Of a DNA stretch of 64,000 nt, positions 22,382 to 35,000 are shown piece after piece (the stretch's first letter is position 1; every line of letters starts with the position of its first letter). The notes under the pieces are model-generated. The model saw only the letters and a list, made by a program, of their open reading frames with translations. It did no database searches and was not told where the DNA came from. The position numbers and the translations under genes were made by a program. This DNA is from Moniliella sp. 'wahieum' (Eukaryota > Basidiomycota > Moniliellomycetes > Moniliellales > Moniliellaceae), in assembly GCA_003971905.1 (NCBI GenBank), contig RSEE01000103.1, forward strand, positions 126,501 to 190,500, in the 5' to 3' direction.

Positions 22382-23812
22382 TCAAGGATCGGCCCCGAGC
22401 AGTTGCAGAATCTCGTCCCAGGACTGAAGAGTTTGCTGGTAAAAAGCAGTCTTGCCAATGACCAGATTGGTAAGCAAGGATTTCAGCTCGCGTTGCTTGG
22501 TGTCGGTAAACAGCTGGTCCTCTTCCGTCACTCGCGCAGCAAAGCAGCTCACCTCCTCATGACTTGTGCTCAATGCATGTCGTACCTCCTCGATCCGTGC
22601 ATCGAAGCGCTGCATCCGCTCTATCCGGCTCGCTCCTCGTCCACCCCACGTAGATGGTCGAGGCGGTCGTGTAGGTAGCCCCTCAGGCCAGCGGAATGCA
22701 CCCGACCCTGCCCCAGGACGCCAGGCGGGCACGCTCAGCGACGATCCCAGAAAGATGAGTGGTGAGGGTATCGCAGATTTTGTTTCTCCTGCTGGGTTTG
22801 AAGGACGCTGAGGTACGCCTGGTTGTAGGCCAGGAGCGAGGCAGAGGGGGGGGTGAAGTCGGTGGCCATGCTCTGCACACTCAAAACGCGTCCCATGTGG
22901 GCTAGACTTTGCCCGACCGGATAGAGTAGGGTCAAGTCGGGTTCGAGCTGAGCTAGAATACCTAGTGAGGATGCCAGTTCCTCGTACTCTTTCCTAGGGG
23001 GGGGTGTGGGCAGTCTCAGTCTCAAGGGCCAGGCTGAGGGAGGTGAAGTTGTCACGAAATTCGGTAAGACCGGTCATGAGGGGCGTGGAAAGGGATTGTT
23101 GCGTCCCTTGGGAGACAAGGCGGTGAGCATCCTGTCCCACGTCTCGCCTAATCTGGGCGACTGATTGGGCGAGACGAGTTTCGGCGAGGCGGCCAGATGG
23201 GCATGCATATCCACTGCCTGGCATGGGGTAGTACGGGTCAGATCATGTCCAGCCAGAGCAGCGTGGGGAGATGGGGGAGGTAACGCACCCATTCTCTCGA
23301 GAAGAGAAAGGCACATAGCACGGTGCTCCTTCGTAGCACCGGGTGGGCGCACACCCTCTCAAGAAAAGTTTGGAGATCAGCAGTGCGGCGTAGCAGAAAT
23401 TCCTTGCCAAACCGGTCCCCGCCAGGTGGGTCGCCAATCGGTGTCGGTCAGGCAGCGGGGGGATCACACATCCCTGCCACTCGCGATGCAAGGCGTCATG
23501 GAGAAAGGCAAAGTCGCTGTAACGTCCTGAGCTCGCACTGGGCAGCCGGGAAATGGGGCAGGTCGGTGCGGGTGCGGACAGGTAGGAGACATACACCCTA
23601 CCGCCTTGCTTTTGGGGAGTACCATCTCCCTTTGCTCTTCGCTCGAGCTGGGCGAAAGAAGGTGTCGCGGCTAACAAGGGCAGGGGTGATGGGCAGGCCG
23701 ACGCCTTCCTTGTGCGGGTTGAGCACTTGGACGCGGACGTACCCCGTCTGCTGGGTAGGCATGACAACATGAGGTGGTGGGGGAAAAGCATCTCGGGATT
23801 CTGGGTGGTCAT
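22382..23812 (-). CDS. Sorting nexin of the SNX4/Atg24 type (PX-BAR)
   Basis: Endosomal PI3P-binding PX-BAR protein; Snx4/Atg24 serves endosome-to-Golgi recycling and selective autophagy, including pexophagy. The start at 23812 gives MTTQNPEM. The stretch VRVQVLNPHKEGVGLPIT (about 23735) is typical of the group just before the PX domain. PX landmarks are RYSDFAFLHDAL (about 23525), the Pro-rich loop VIPPLPDRHRL (about 23470) and FLERVCAHPVLRRSTVLCAF (about 23350). The BAR region has FRDNFTSLSLALE (about 23060), YEELASSLGILAQLEPDL (about 22960), SLLAYNQAYLSVLQTQQEKQ (about 22830) and LKSLLTNLVIGKTAFYQQTL (about 22450). It ends LQSWDEILQLLG near 22382. At least six frame changes break the chain, and one or more introns near 23000 are possible. 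A Snx41/Atg20 assignment is less likely because the gap before the PX domain is short. Confidence 0.75.
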
Positions 23813-26800
23813 GTGCCAGTGCAGGCTGACGCGCTGACGCGCCGACAGCGCCGACACATGGCAGTGACTAGTGACTAGTGACTATTAGTAACTGGCAGGA
23901 GAGAAGACGGAAATAAGTGAGACGGCGTGGGGCATGTGTGCGATGGTCGATGGCCTGCAATGGCATATGTACAGTGTGTTAGATGAGGTTGAGTTTATCG
24001 CAGAGTATGAGCATGGCCTGGCCTGGCCTGGCAGGGCAGGGAAAGCCACGCGGCGTTGGGTGTTCGAATGTGGCTGTGGGTGCTGGTGAGGCGGTGACGG
24101 TGAGGCTGGTGCGGTCAAATAGTTCACTGTGTCTGAGGAGCGAGCTAGTGAGCTAGTGAGGAGGCCTGAGTATGAGGCGGTGGGGCTGAGGCTGAAGCTT
24201 GGCGGCAGGCAGAACTGAGCGGGGCGCAGAAACTGGGTAGGGCTGGGCAAAACTGGGCAGGATCGGAAGAGGCGCCACCTGGTAACTAGTAAGCAGAAAC
24301 TAGGTCTATGGCGCGCGAAAAAGCACAGCGCGTTATTGTTCGGCGGCAGCAGAGCGCAGAGGGAAAACACAGGCGGGTTGTTGCCTGTTGTCGAAGTGTG
24401 CAAGGAATAAGGACCACAGGGCGGTTATCGAGAGACAATCATTAATCAGACCCCACACCGAATATTGCCGGTGATCCCATTACCAGCAAAAAGGACTTGG
24501 CGACCAAGCCTCCGCGGAGCTGGACAGGGGCCTATGGCCAGGTCATCCGTGCGGCCACTGGTCCCAGGCGGCGGTTGCGGATGGAAACCCGGTTGTTCGC
24601 TTACTGCTTGCTACGTACCATGTCGACAAAAAACGGGACGCTGCCTCCATCGACCCCACCCTGGTTCCAAATTGGACGGCAACGGCCTCAGGGCCTCAGA
24701 GGCCTCAAGTCAGCGCTCAGGCTCCGCTCATCGATCTCATCGATCATCGATCGTCGTTTTCAACACGTTGCGTACTGGGTGCGAGCAGATGCCTGTCCAG
24801 CGCCTGCCACCGCCGCCTCCACTACAAAACAAGACCACTGCTGCGCCACAATCTGAACTGCGTGTCAGGCGCCGCATCTCAGTCAATGATCGGAGGCCCC
24901 GAGCCTGAGGCCACTGTGCCAGATACCAAGATCTCAGATCTCGTCAGTCACACGGCCTGCCCTTTTTGAAGCTAGCGTTCTGCAAACTATTAAACTCAAT
25001 ATTCAATATTCAATCTTCATCGCGTCCTCGATGAAATCGATGATCGATTACTGGGGTCGGTCACCGGTCGCCGAGATCCCTCTGGCGCCACATCCCCCAA
25101 CAGTAGAGGGGACTGAGTCTCAGTACGGTGACCGACTGACTGCCGCTCACTGAGTACTGGCGGTACTGACGTCTTTTTGACCGTGTGCAGGAGGAGTGGG
25201 GGAGGAGCAATGCTGCTTATATAATTAGCACGCAACACACGCCGGATGAGCGTCGGTCGGTTTAGGCGCAATGCTTTTTTGTCCCATCATCAGTGTAATG
25301 GTCGGGCGATACGAGCGAGGCCAAGTACCAAGGGAAGCAAAGGATGCACTGGTAGGGGAAAGGAGAACAGGATCGGCGAAGAGCAGTGAGAAGATTTACC
25401 TGATTAGCTAAGAGGACCGTGACAATCAGCCTTCAGTAAAAGCTCTGTAAATGAAGATACCATAGTTCTACAGGAAAGAGTTATCGACCCTCGGTTACTT
25501 ATAGTCTTTGTCCACCCTTGTCCCAATTTGCCAAGGTCGTTCTTGTCTCTTCGCTTTCTTCACCTTTACCTCTATGACGAAAGTTTGGTGTCGCGTCTCG
25601 CACCACTTTCCGGTGGCACTTGGGCATTACCCTTGTGCGTTTCCCACAGTTACCATCTTCCCGAAAGAGTCAACAGTCTGTCGACCGGTAAAAGTGGCAA
25701 CGACAACGACAACGTTGTCTTACGCCTGTCCTCTCCTTTTTGGCCTCTTTACAGGATCTTTTCCAACCCCCGTACTCTCTGCTCCGTGTCCCGAGATTGC
25801 CCGGGTTGCAACCTTTTTTGCCCCGAGAGACAGCTAGCCTTGTGTATTTGAAGAATCTCTTCTTCGCTTCTATACATGATCATCGGGGGCTCAGTGTTCA
25901 CCCCAGCTCGGCTCTGCCACAAGAAGTGAAACCGCGGACATACTTCCATGCGATAGCCCCGATTTAAGCTCTGAAATCGGGGTTAGGGAGGCGAAGGGCA
26001 GGGAAGGGTGTGAAAGGGAACACTGCCCATCGTACAAGCGTTCGAGCAGTTGGAGGCCAACTTCTGCAGAGACTGACCCTGCAGCTATTTTGGTCAACTG
26101 GCGGCGCACGATCGTGGCCATTTCTGCGCATCAAGACCATGCTAGGCGGGGGGATCAAGGCCTGGCTATAGACGGGGCGGCCTGTGTGCGCTTCAGGCGG
26201 CGACCTAGCGTGGTACGCCATTTTCCGCAGAGTAGAGACCCGATATGTCATCTCCTTCAGTGGAGTGTTCATCTCCGAGACCCGAAGCAACTGTCATGGC
26301 GGGGCAGTTCCGTCGAACCAGACCTGATCACAACGTCACGGTATTTGTATGATAGGCAAGGCCGCGCGGACCTGTGGTGACTTGAACTCATTTCCTTCCT
26401 CCTCCTCCCCTTCCGACTTTGACTAGACTCCCCCGCTGTCATGAACGCACCACGGCCTATGCAAGAGTATGGGCTGTACGGTTCTCCCTGCAGAACCTGG
26501 CAATGCATCATACTGGCAGCTAAGAGGCTTGGCATCTTTCTCCCATTTCGACTCTCTTTGGTTCCAAGCTACGCCTCCAACTAGCTCACGCTAGAATGAG
26601 AGAGCATCAATGCCTAGACAAGGATTCAGGTAGGGCACGGCCCTGTACCTACACATACTGACCCTATGGCTTCCCGGTCGAGTTGGAGGCTTCCGATACG
26701 GTTGACTGAACTACGTATGTTCGGTATAGGCGGGTATCGCTTGTCCACACGATCTGGAGGCCCCAATTAGGTTGCCACATCGGGCACACGGAAAAGCAAG

Positions 26801-27961
26801 AGCGTCGGTTGTGGAGGGAGATGGACTCAAGAATAAGTGGTCCTCAAAATCTCTTTCTCCATCCTTCAACATGTTCTTGAAAATATCTTATCCTTACTCA
26901 CTTCAAGAGTTTGTTTGACTCGGGGGAGTTGTCGTGTTCCTTGGAGGTCGTCGAATTGTGCCCATACACACCGGCGCTTACCACCGCATGAGCGCTGGGT
27001 TGACTATTAGGTTGAAACCTGATGTATTGGCGAATGGCGGGGCGTAATGTGGCTACCGCTAGCCGGGGCCTCTTGTGCTATCTCTCCTCTTAAATATCTC
27101 CCCTTCCCCTGGAGAGGATTGTTTTCCCTTTTTTTTTCTATCCTTTCTTTTCACCCTTTCCGTCGTCGTTTGCTGGTGGGGAGTTGTTGTCGGGCCAAAG
27201 CTCCTTGACAGCGGCCTGGTGCCATTGGGGCTATAGGACTATGCTTACATGGAGTTTGCGGCTGGACAGAAAGTTTTGGAAAACAAACGAGACGGACAGA
27301 CGCTCGCGTTCTTGACTCTCTTCCTTCACTTTTTCGTCTTATCGCCCTAGACTCTTCCCTTCTTCCCTTAGTCCTTTATTAGCGGCTAACGCTTGTGGCT
27401 TCAATCCTCAAAAGATTGTCCGTTCCCTCATTCTGCCTTAATTGTCTCGTCGCGGGCCCTGGGCTTTAGACCCCCCCCCTATACAACACACTGTGGGATC
27501 TGGGCGGCCTGATCTCGAGGCCGTGGGTGACACCGGTGACACCACGTGACCCGCCTGTGATTAGATTAATCGATTATTCGATCGATCCTTGCGCCATGGA
27601 CACTGCTCTCCCTCTCCGCTGCCCAGGGGCCGGCACAGGGGCAGTGTCAACCACAATTCCGCACGCAAAATTGTCCTTTCTTTTTTTTTCTTTCGCGAGG
27701 CCAACCATTCTTATCGCAGTTCCTCTTATCTCCTTCCATCGGTCGTCCTGGGTCCAAAAGGAGGTCCGCCTGTGTGTGTGTGCGTCCGTCCGTCTGCCGT
27801 TTGTCCTCATCACCGCTCCTCCATATCCGCACTCCTCCACCACTAGCCAAGCAACCTCTTGTGAGAAGGCTCACAGATTCGAATCCTCCCCCCCCCTTCC
27901 TCACCGCCCCCTACATCTCCCGGGCGTCGCAAGAGCAAACACGGTGAACGTGGCACCCAGC
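23813..27961. other. 4.1-kb intergenic region upstream of the GATA gene
   Basis: No convincing gene. It includes tandem GTGACTA units (about 23866-23884) just upstream of the sorting nexin, an AT-rich patch (24970-25010) and a segment near 25225-25272 that recurs at 38093-38140. Pyrimidine-rich sequence lies before 27580, and a direct repeat GGTGACACC near 27526-27543 is followed by an E-box CACGTG. A B-box-like TTCGAATCC near 27878 lacks the rest of a tRNA. Confidence 0.45.
25222..25272. repeat. Dispersed repeat copy A
   Basis: The segment with GCAACACACGCCG, ATGA, then GTCGGTTTA and GCGCA reappears in the same orientation at about 38093-38140 with a few differences. No terminal repeats or target-site duplications are evident, so its class is unknown. 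Confidence 0.5.
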
Positions 27962-29333
27962 ATGACTTCTCCCACTGCCACTCCCCGGCCGCCAATCAAT
28001 TTTGGCCCACCCAGTCCTGAGGCCAGCACTTCGCACTCATCCCCCCACCTCACAGATAAGAAGGACGACTCGACCCCCTTGACCGACCCGACCCCCTTGA
28101 CCGACCCGACCCCCTTGACCGACCCGACCGGGTCTGACAAGCCCAAGCCTCGAGGGAAGGCAAGGAAGGTTCCTTGCTCTGTACCAACTGTGGCACGGAT
28201 ACCACCCCGCTCTGGCGTCGAGATGAAGAAGGCAATCCCAACTGCAATGCCGGTGTTCTACAAATTGCACGGTACCCAGCGCCCAATCAATTTGAAGCGC
28301 TCTGTTATCAAAAGGAGGAAACGTAACCCCGCCCCTGCCCCGGCGCCTGCCCCTTCTGCCCGTGTTGCATCTACCGCACTTCCTGAACCTGGCGCACCTA
28401 CTGCCGTGCCTCCCTTCCCGTCGAATTCCCAAGAAGCAAGCCCTTCTACTTCCGCCCTGGCTACGGAGCAGTCTACCCCTCTTTCGCCGAACGGAAGTTT
28501 CCCGAGTGAAAGTGGCAGTGAGAGTCCGCTGGCATTCCAAAGGCCTCACAGCTCTGTGCCTGTATCCCCCGATCCAGATCGTGAGCGAGAGGCAGCTATG
28601 GTGTTGATGGAGGTGGGGGCACGGCGCCCTCCACCCCCGCCCGGGTACGAGAGGTTTGCATACCCCCCGCGGATGGGGTACGGGCAGGAGGAGCGAGTGA
28701 GCAAGCGCCCGCGCCCGAACGAAGCCAATGCCGCCGCTATGGCTGCTGCTGACGCTCTCGTTCTCCGTCTGGGACGGCCAAGTTCTACCCTTCGCTCTAC
28801 TTCCCAGCCAACACACAAAGGGCGGTATCCTGATCCCAGGCGTGAATGGGCCTCCCATGAGCATAGCCCCCAAGTTAGCCTCCAGACCTTACCAGAAACC
28901 TCTGGGACCTTGTCCCATCCACAAGGTCCCCAGAGCACAGATTGGATAAGCACGCTCCAGTCGGCATGCGACACGCTGCGCACTGAGAAGGTACGGATGG
29001 ATGAGATGCTACAGCAATATGCAACGTTGTTAACGGATGCACGCTCTGCCCTCTTGCCGTCTCACCCCCCTCCCACCTCCGCCGGGCCCATTCACAAGTT
29101 CCCACCTCTTCCACCCGGACATTGCCTTCACTGGAGGGCGGATCGATGCGCGTCGCCTCGCCCCGTGTGCCCCTCCTTCCCGCTTCGCCTATGGTTTTGG
29201 CACCCGTCTCCCTGTTCGGGTCTCAAGATTAGTTAGCCCAGAGTGGTCTGAACCTGCCCACCGCGGCCGTCCCCGAGGCAGATCAGGCACCAACGAGCTC
29301 GTCTCCCTCGATGAGACCATGTCGCTGTCCTGA
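27962..29333 (+). CDS. GATA-type zinc-finger transcription factor
   Basis: DNA-binding regulator with a single GATA finger. The ATG at 27962 gives [11 protein letters not shown]; upstream codons stay open but look like leader. The finger begins [19 protein letters not shown] (about 28180), where the CxxC pair and TTPLWRR are diagnostic, continues PNCNA, and resumes [16 protein letters not shown] followed by a basic IKRRKR tail. The KR-rich tail resembles SREA/Urbs1-like and Gaf-type fungal factors. The fourth zinc cysteine, normally right after NCNA, is absent: about five bases are missing there (near 28247-28255), shifting the frame. The rest is Ala/Pro/Ser-rich with a possible coiled coil [20 protein letters not shown] (about 28945). 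The C-terminal frame ends at the TGA at 29331-29333. Target genes cannot be inferred. Confidence 0.75.
28066..28130 (+). repeat. 18-bp tandem repeat in GATA factor coding sequence
   Basis: Three near-perfect 18-bp units encoding DPTPLT repeats lie in frame about 45 bases before the zinc finger. Confidence 0.85.
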
Positions 29334-29417
29334 TCTTAAAAATGATATCGCATCTACTATCTAGAGCGACCCTCGGCCATGTAGAAGTACCAATAGAAGG
29401 AGACGAAAATTGCCATT

Positions 29418-30551
29418 TCACGCCTGAAGGGCTTTGTTCACCAACTCATCCAGGTCAACCCCTTGGGTGGTCTGGAAAACAGTGCGCAAGTACGTCCAAA
29501 GCTCAGCTTTGTTTGCGCCAGTCTTGTCAGCGGCCATGGGACTCTTCCAGCCCTTTTGGGCCACAGGAACGAGGTAGGCGGCGTTAAGGTGCTTGAGGTC
29601 AACCTCAGGAGAGGTGGCAGCATACAGCTGGGTGTAGGCGCCCTTATTGGGTGCAGTCATGATCCAGCCCAGAACGCTATCCATGAATGACGGCCCACTC
29701 AAGCGCAAAAGGGCTTGTACAGGTCTGTCGCAATTACACCTGGTGAAGCGAAAGACTGGACAGGTGCGCAACATTGTGCAGCTTGTCAGCAAACAGGTCA
29801 CTGAGCCAAATATTGCCCGTCTTTGACAGTCCGTATCGCGCCCATGTTCCCGCCAGTTCGGGAAGCTTGCCCGACCACCCATTGACTCCGTCCACGGTAG
29901 GGTGGGCGCCCGTCCCCAATCCCCAAGGGGTTCCCCAATGACCAATACTGGAGACTTGCACCATCCTTACACTCCCCATCTCGCCCTGCTCCGGCTTGGA
30001 ATGAACATATTCCGATCGCCGTGCCGTGCGGACAAGCAGGGGGAGCAGCAGCGCTTGAAAGTACGCGTGGCCCACCACATTGGTTCCTGAGCCCAGTTAG
30101 TTTTCTTGCGCCAAACGACGATCGCAAAGCACGGAATGGGGAGGAGACGAGGAGGACAGGGAGGACGAGGGACGTACCAAACTGGATCTCAATGCCTTGC
30201 TTGGTCAGGGCGTTGGGCACCGCCATAATCCCTGCATTGGCGACAAGAATGTCCAAGCGTCCTTCGGCCCCAGCTTGGTCCTTGAGGACTTGTTCGGCGG
30301 CACGCTTGACACTGTCCAAGTCCGCAAGGTCGAGCAGGAGTAGCTGCACGCGTTCCGCCGCCTCGGTACCCACATTGTGGGCGAGCTTGGCCAGGGCCGC
30401 CTCGCCGCGTTGCGCACTGCGCGAGCACAGGTACACCCGCGCGCCGTGCGCCGCGAGCTGCGCTACAGTTTCCCACCCAATGCCAGTGTTTCCCTGTAAC
30501 CAGGGCAACGCGGCCGGTGAGGTCTGGAATGTCGTTGGGGCTGAAGGGCAT
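29418..30551 (-). CDS. Short-chain dehydrogenase/reductase (retinol-dehydrogenase/WWOX-like)
   Basis: NAD(P)-dependent oxidoreductase with a Rossmann fold; substrate unknown. The start at 30551 gives MPFSPNDIPDLTGRVALVTG, followed after one lost base by NTGIGWETVAQLAAHGARVY, the TGxxxGIG cofactor loop. Arg after LCS suggests NADPH preference. Then come LDILVANAGI (NAG motif, about 30245), an intron (donor GTACGT near 30178, acceptor near 30090), TNVVGHAYFQALLLPLL and VQVSSIGH (catalytic Ser region). The active site is RYGLSKTGNIW (YxxxK, about 29825), followed by HPGVIATDLYKP (about 29735) and a C-terminus ending VDLDELVNKALQA at 29418. Architecture matches fungal retinol-dehydrogenase-like proteins of about 340 residues. 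Frame changes occur near 30480, 29740 and 29710. Confidence 0.88.
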
Positions 30552-32047
30552 GGGCGATGGGGTGGGGGTGGGGGTAAGGGTAAGGGGACAAGCGGGGCAG
30601 AGGCGCCGAGGTGTATCTTATCCGCTTGGAACTTGCGACTGCCGCTGTGAAAACGGGGCGGTTGGATCCAGACGCAGGGACCCGGGTGACCGTCGCCGGT
30701 ATAACGCGTCTGGCCCGGGCAGGCCACTCGGCCTGCCTCGGCCTGGAAGCAGCGGGCAACCGACCGGCAGAAGGATCCCATCGCAGCCAGGAATGTCCCG
30801 CGCACGCGCCATCTGCATCACCGATCTTCGACCATGGTCAGCCATCGATCACCTGCTGCATGCGTGACGCTGGGATCTGCACGGCTGAGACATACGACAT
30901 TGGCCCTGCTTACCTCAGCAACAACAGATGGCACGTGCTGCTTTCCGAATCTCATTTCCCCACGCGGGGAAGATGGTCTGGTCGATGATCGATGTCGTCG
31001 AGGGTTGTTCGACAAGACAAAGGCAACCATTGCGCGCCTTGCTCTTCGCATGGGCACCACATCCCAACGCAGCCTTTTTTGCGCCTCCCAACTTTCTGGA
31101 GCTGTCCTTGCGTCCTTCATCTTCTTCCCGACCGTCGCCGTGCACTCGTTATCTTCCTTTCTTGCGTTGTGTTTACGCTGAGACCGAGTATTGGCCCTGG
31201 TCATGACCACAGGGTCCTATGGGCCAGCCACCTCCAAGGTCATCCTGACCATCTTACTCATGCGGGCACCACGCCAGTATCCCTATCCTCTGGTCTTGTG
31301 CCACTCTTCCTTGTTCTCCTTGTTCTCCTTGTTCTTTTGATCTCCTCAGTCGGGGTCCAACGTTCAACCCAACTCTGTTGTCTCTCCACCACTGCCTAAC
31401 TGCAGGACATTGCTAGGTAATCAGGATCATTAGGCTCCTCTATTAGACCGTGGACAACCGGTGTACATCGTTGTTTTAAAACGGAGAGAGTGTCTCTTTT
31501 CGACCTGTGCGACCTGCATAGTTGAGTCCCTTTCGTACGGTAAAAAACAGGTCAAAGAACCCGTGTTTTGGGCGGTTCGGATCCTAATTTTGTCTAATTT
31601 TGAACCTTGGTCGTGGACGGAAATGAGGAGTGAGCTCCGAGTTCAATGTGGTTCTCCGCAGGTTATCAGGGCATTGGTTTCCTGATATGTACGTCTCTCC
31701 TTTTCTGCGAGGCTCTCTCCCTAATGCGTTTATCATACCTGGTTGAAGAGAGGAGGAGAACCTGCCCTTCCCTGGAGCTCATTTTGTTTTGTTGGCCGTT
31801 TTCTTTCTGGCTCAGTGGGAGAAGCCTTTCCTGCTTGGTCTCCGCATTGAACCCCTTTTCTGAGGGCCTCAGACTGTTTTGTTTGTCCCCTTATCCCTTT
31901 CTTCGTTGTATTGTCTATTCATCGTCATCGATCTATCTATCTTATATCCATTCTGAATTCATAGTAGCATTTGCAGGACTTCAATAGTAAATTAAGGGGC
32001 AACACATCGTTGTGCCTACCCTGAGGCTATCTCAACCGGCGGGCGGT

Positions 32048-32083
32048 ATATGCTGGCTATATGCTGGCTATATGCTGGCTGCA
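32048..32083. repeat. 11-bp tandem repeat
   Basis: Three consecutive copies of TATGCTGGCTA, the last diverging at its end. Confidence 0.85.
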
Positions 32084-35000
32084 TGTTCGTGTCCCAGAAG
32101 AGACGAACATTGGCTGGCGGGTCTTCAACAGAGTCTTTATCCCCTCCTGTCATCTCCCTGCTCCCAAGCAGGCTTCGGTTCGTACTTCAAAGGAAGGAAG
32201 AGGGGCGTGTCAAGGATACAAGCCCTTCTCAATGTTTGGTCGGCGCAGGTTAAGGTAGGCGTCTAACCTCGAGAGCCGAAGGAGACAAGGGCACACTTAT
32301 CGACGGTTTGATCATGGAATGGGATAGGGCCTCCAATGGCCGGCAAGCTTGGCTGAACCTACGTGTTTTATTTGCCTTTCTCGCCTCAACAATTCTATCC
32401 TCACAGGCGCGCAAGTGGGGTCTGGCCCAACGATGCCACCAGTAAGCCCCCCTATATATTAGGTAGGTCAGTGGAAACACCGGCGACGCCATCTTCATCC
32501 CCGATACAGTAGAGATGAGAAAGCCGTCTAGCAAGGCGAAAGGACACGTCTCAGTGAAGGGGTGCGCGATGTTACGGGTCTCCCTGTTTCAATCCGACCC
32601 TTAGTCCCGATGATTTGCCCAACAGTTTCAAGAGAGCTTCGCTCCCAAGCCCCACCAAGTTCGATAGTGAAGTGCTCGAACCATATCATGTGGTTCATGT
32701 TGCCACCCGCCTCGTATCCTTAGCGAGTCCACTCTTCCAACCTCAAAGGGATTGTACGAAAAAATCGGCGGGTTGGCCCCTAGCGGGGCTCGCATAGCAA
32801 TGGGAGGGCGTTGCCATCGCGGCCGTGGCGTGGTAACTTTCTCTATAGTACGGGCCGTAAAGTCTCACCTGTCGGACGATGCCGGTTCCCCATTTCCTTC
32901 TTGTTCCCCTTTTCTCTTCTGCATATCATTGTTTCTGTTTCACTTACTTTCTGTATGCTTCTCTAGACCGTGGGGTTTCTCCCACGGACGGTCCACTATC
33001 TTCAATCAACCAGGGCCCCGGAGGCAACTGCTTGCACTCCTAGCTGGATTTTGTCAGGAAACGTGAGATGAACAAAGGGGAGCAGATGGATTGGACACAT
33101 CTATGGACCGACTAGAGGTATATGTGCCTCATGAAAGTAGGGGCACAGCTGAGAGAAGGACACAAAATATCCTAACTGATATGAATCACGTCATAGTGCT
33201 CACATGGGCATAGTGAGCCAAGCATAGCACGAGTCTGAAATGCGTGAACCACAGCGCGTCCTATCTTCAGCCTCCTATGGCATTTGGATACTCTTAAAGT
33301 CCGGCCCTAGCTTGTCCCCTTACTTGCATCCAGATCCCGAGAGAGTTCACAGTTGCAAGACGTTATAAAGGAGAGATGTCCAATTTTCTTGTCTGTCGAT
33401 ATTGGTTAGTCAACTAGCGGGGATAAAACCAACATACCCCCAACATGCCCCTCCTAATGGGAAGGCAAGCCAGGTTCCCCGATTTCGGCATGCTCTTCGC
33501 TGTTGGGTCTGGAAGCAAAGGAGGGGTACATTTGAACCTATTGACACATAGGCGGTCAAGGAAATGCGCGCATTGGCAAGCAGGAGAGAGGGGCATCCCA
33601 AGAAGGTGGATGAGGAGGGAGGGGAAGGAGATGGAGGCGTGCCACCTTTCATACACCCCATCGACAGTGGAGGGGCTTCGAAGTTGGGGGAGTGAGCAGG
33701 ACGAACAGGCGCGTATTAACAGCTGTTTTCCATGTGAAAATGTTATAGACATTATACACTGCATTGAGACTTTATATGAGACAGGCCAGAGTGGGTTATA
33801 GTGATGGTCGATCTTGGGCCTGGGGTAAATGATTTTTTTGGTCTCATGCATCGAACTGCTGTGGGGGGACGCGGGGGTTTTCTGAAACTCAGGCATTAGT
33901 CCGCTGTCATATGCATCTGTCAAACGCACTAGGGGACCATCACTGGGAGCACAGCTCTAGCCACCACTACATTTGTACTTCCAATGAAAATACAGCTGTC
34001 ACATCCTGACATATCGATAGTGCCACTACAAAACATAGGGAGCGATGTTGATGTGCTAAAAGGTTCTGTACGATGTGGCTTCCGGAGTAAACTGAAAGAG
34101 ACTGAAAGACACACAAACCCACTCTGTGCCGGCACTCACTGGTACTCTTCCGTACCACAACCAGAGGGTTCAGCGACAATGGAAATGTGAGTGGATCTGA
34201 GATCTGAACTGAACTCAACAGGGAAACTAGAAAACCCTGAGCTGCATAGCCTGACCCTGTGCGTGTGGGCACTAAGATTCTCACCCTCTTGTGTGCCGGC
34301 GGCCCTGGGGTGAGGGGAGAGAAACTTGGTAGGCTCTTCTGGGGAGTATAGTATCTGAGATATGATTGACCTGTACATTTAGTTTTACAACGATTTGATG
34401 CTTGGCACATCTACGCCCGAGATTCACTTCTCGTGGTCCAAACATTGAGTCTTATTCGCTCTACTTACATCTATCAGGCCGGGCCGTTGAGGTCCATACA
34501 AAGTCCGATTACAAATATTTGGTGGAAGAGGGGAAAGGCTGAGACGGGATAAGCTTCAAACTTATAGTTCTGATTAATTCAAGTCCTTGATTCATCTCAA
34601 AAGGACAGGTGTGAGTAGCTACCCTGCATCTGTTCTTCGGGTACAGCAAGGTAGCTTTACCTCCGACGCTCCACGCATCATATGTACCACCATGGCATTA
34701 ACTGGAGGATGGTGCAGTTCGTGCTGCCTCATTGGTCGTAAACAAATTGGCAGTTTCCTGGCAAAACATTTATGCTGTCCCATTTGCCTCTCCTATCGAA
34801 CTCAGCACGATATTTACTCGAGTTATCTGACAGATCTCACTCGTAGCTCCTGGACCCACTACTGCCGAGATCTCAAGACCTTATTATGCAGAACCCTTCT
34901 GATTCGGCGCTTAATTTCGTATCAGGAATACGCCATGCGGCCGATACCAGGATCATGTGCACATGCTCCACCCAATAGACGCAACATATGAATAGGGCAG

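Noticed and set aside
27860-27900. tRNA gene suggested by a TTCGAATCC B-box-like string
   Set aside because: No A-box, acceptor pairing or anticodon arm could be assembled around it; it lies in the leader of the GATA gene.
33414-33929. 171-codon open frame on the minus strand in the gene desert
   Set aside because: No domain-like pattern or family resemblance; an open frame of this size can arise by chance in several kb of non-coding DNA.
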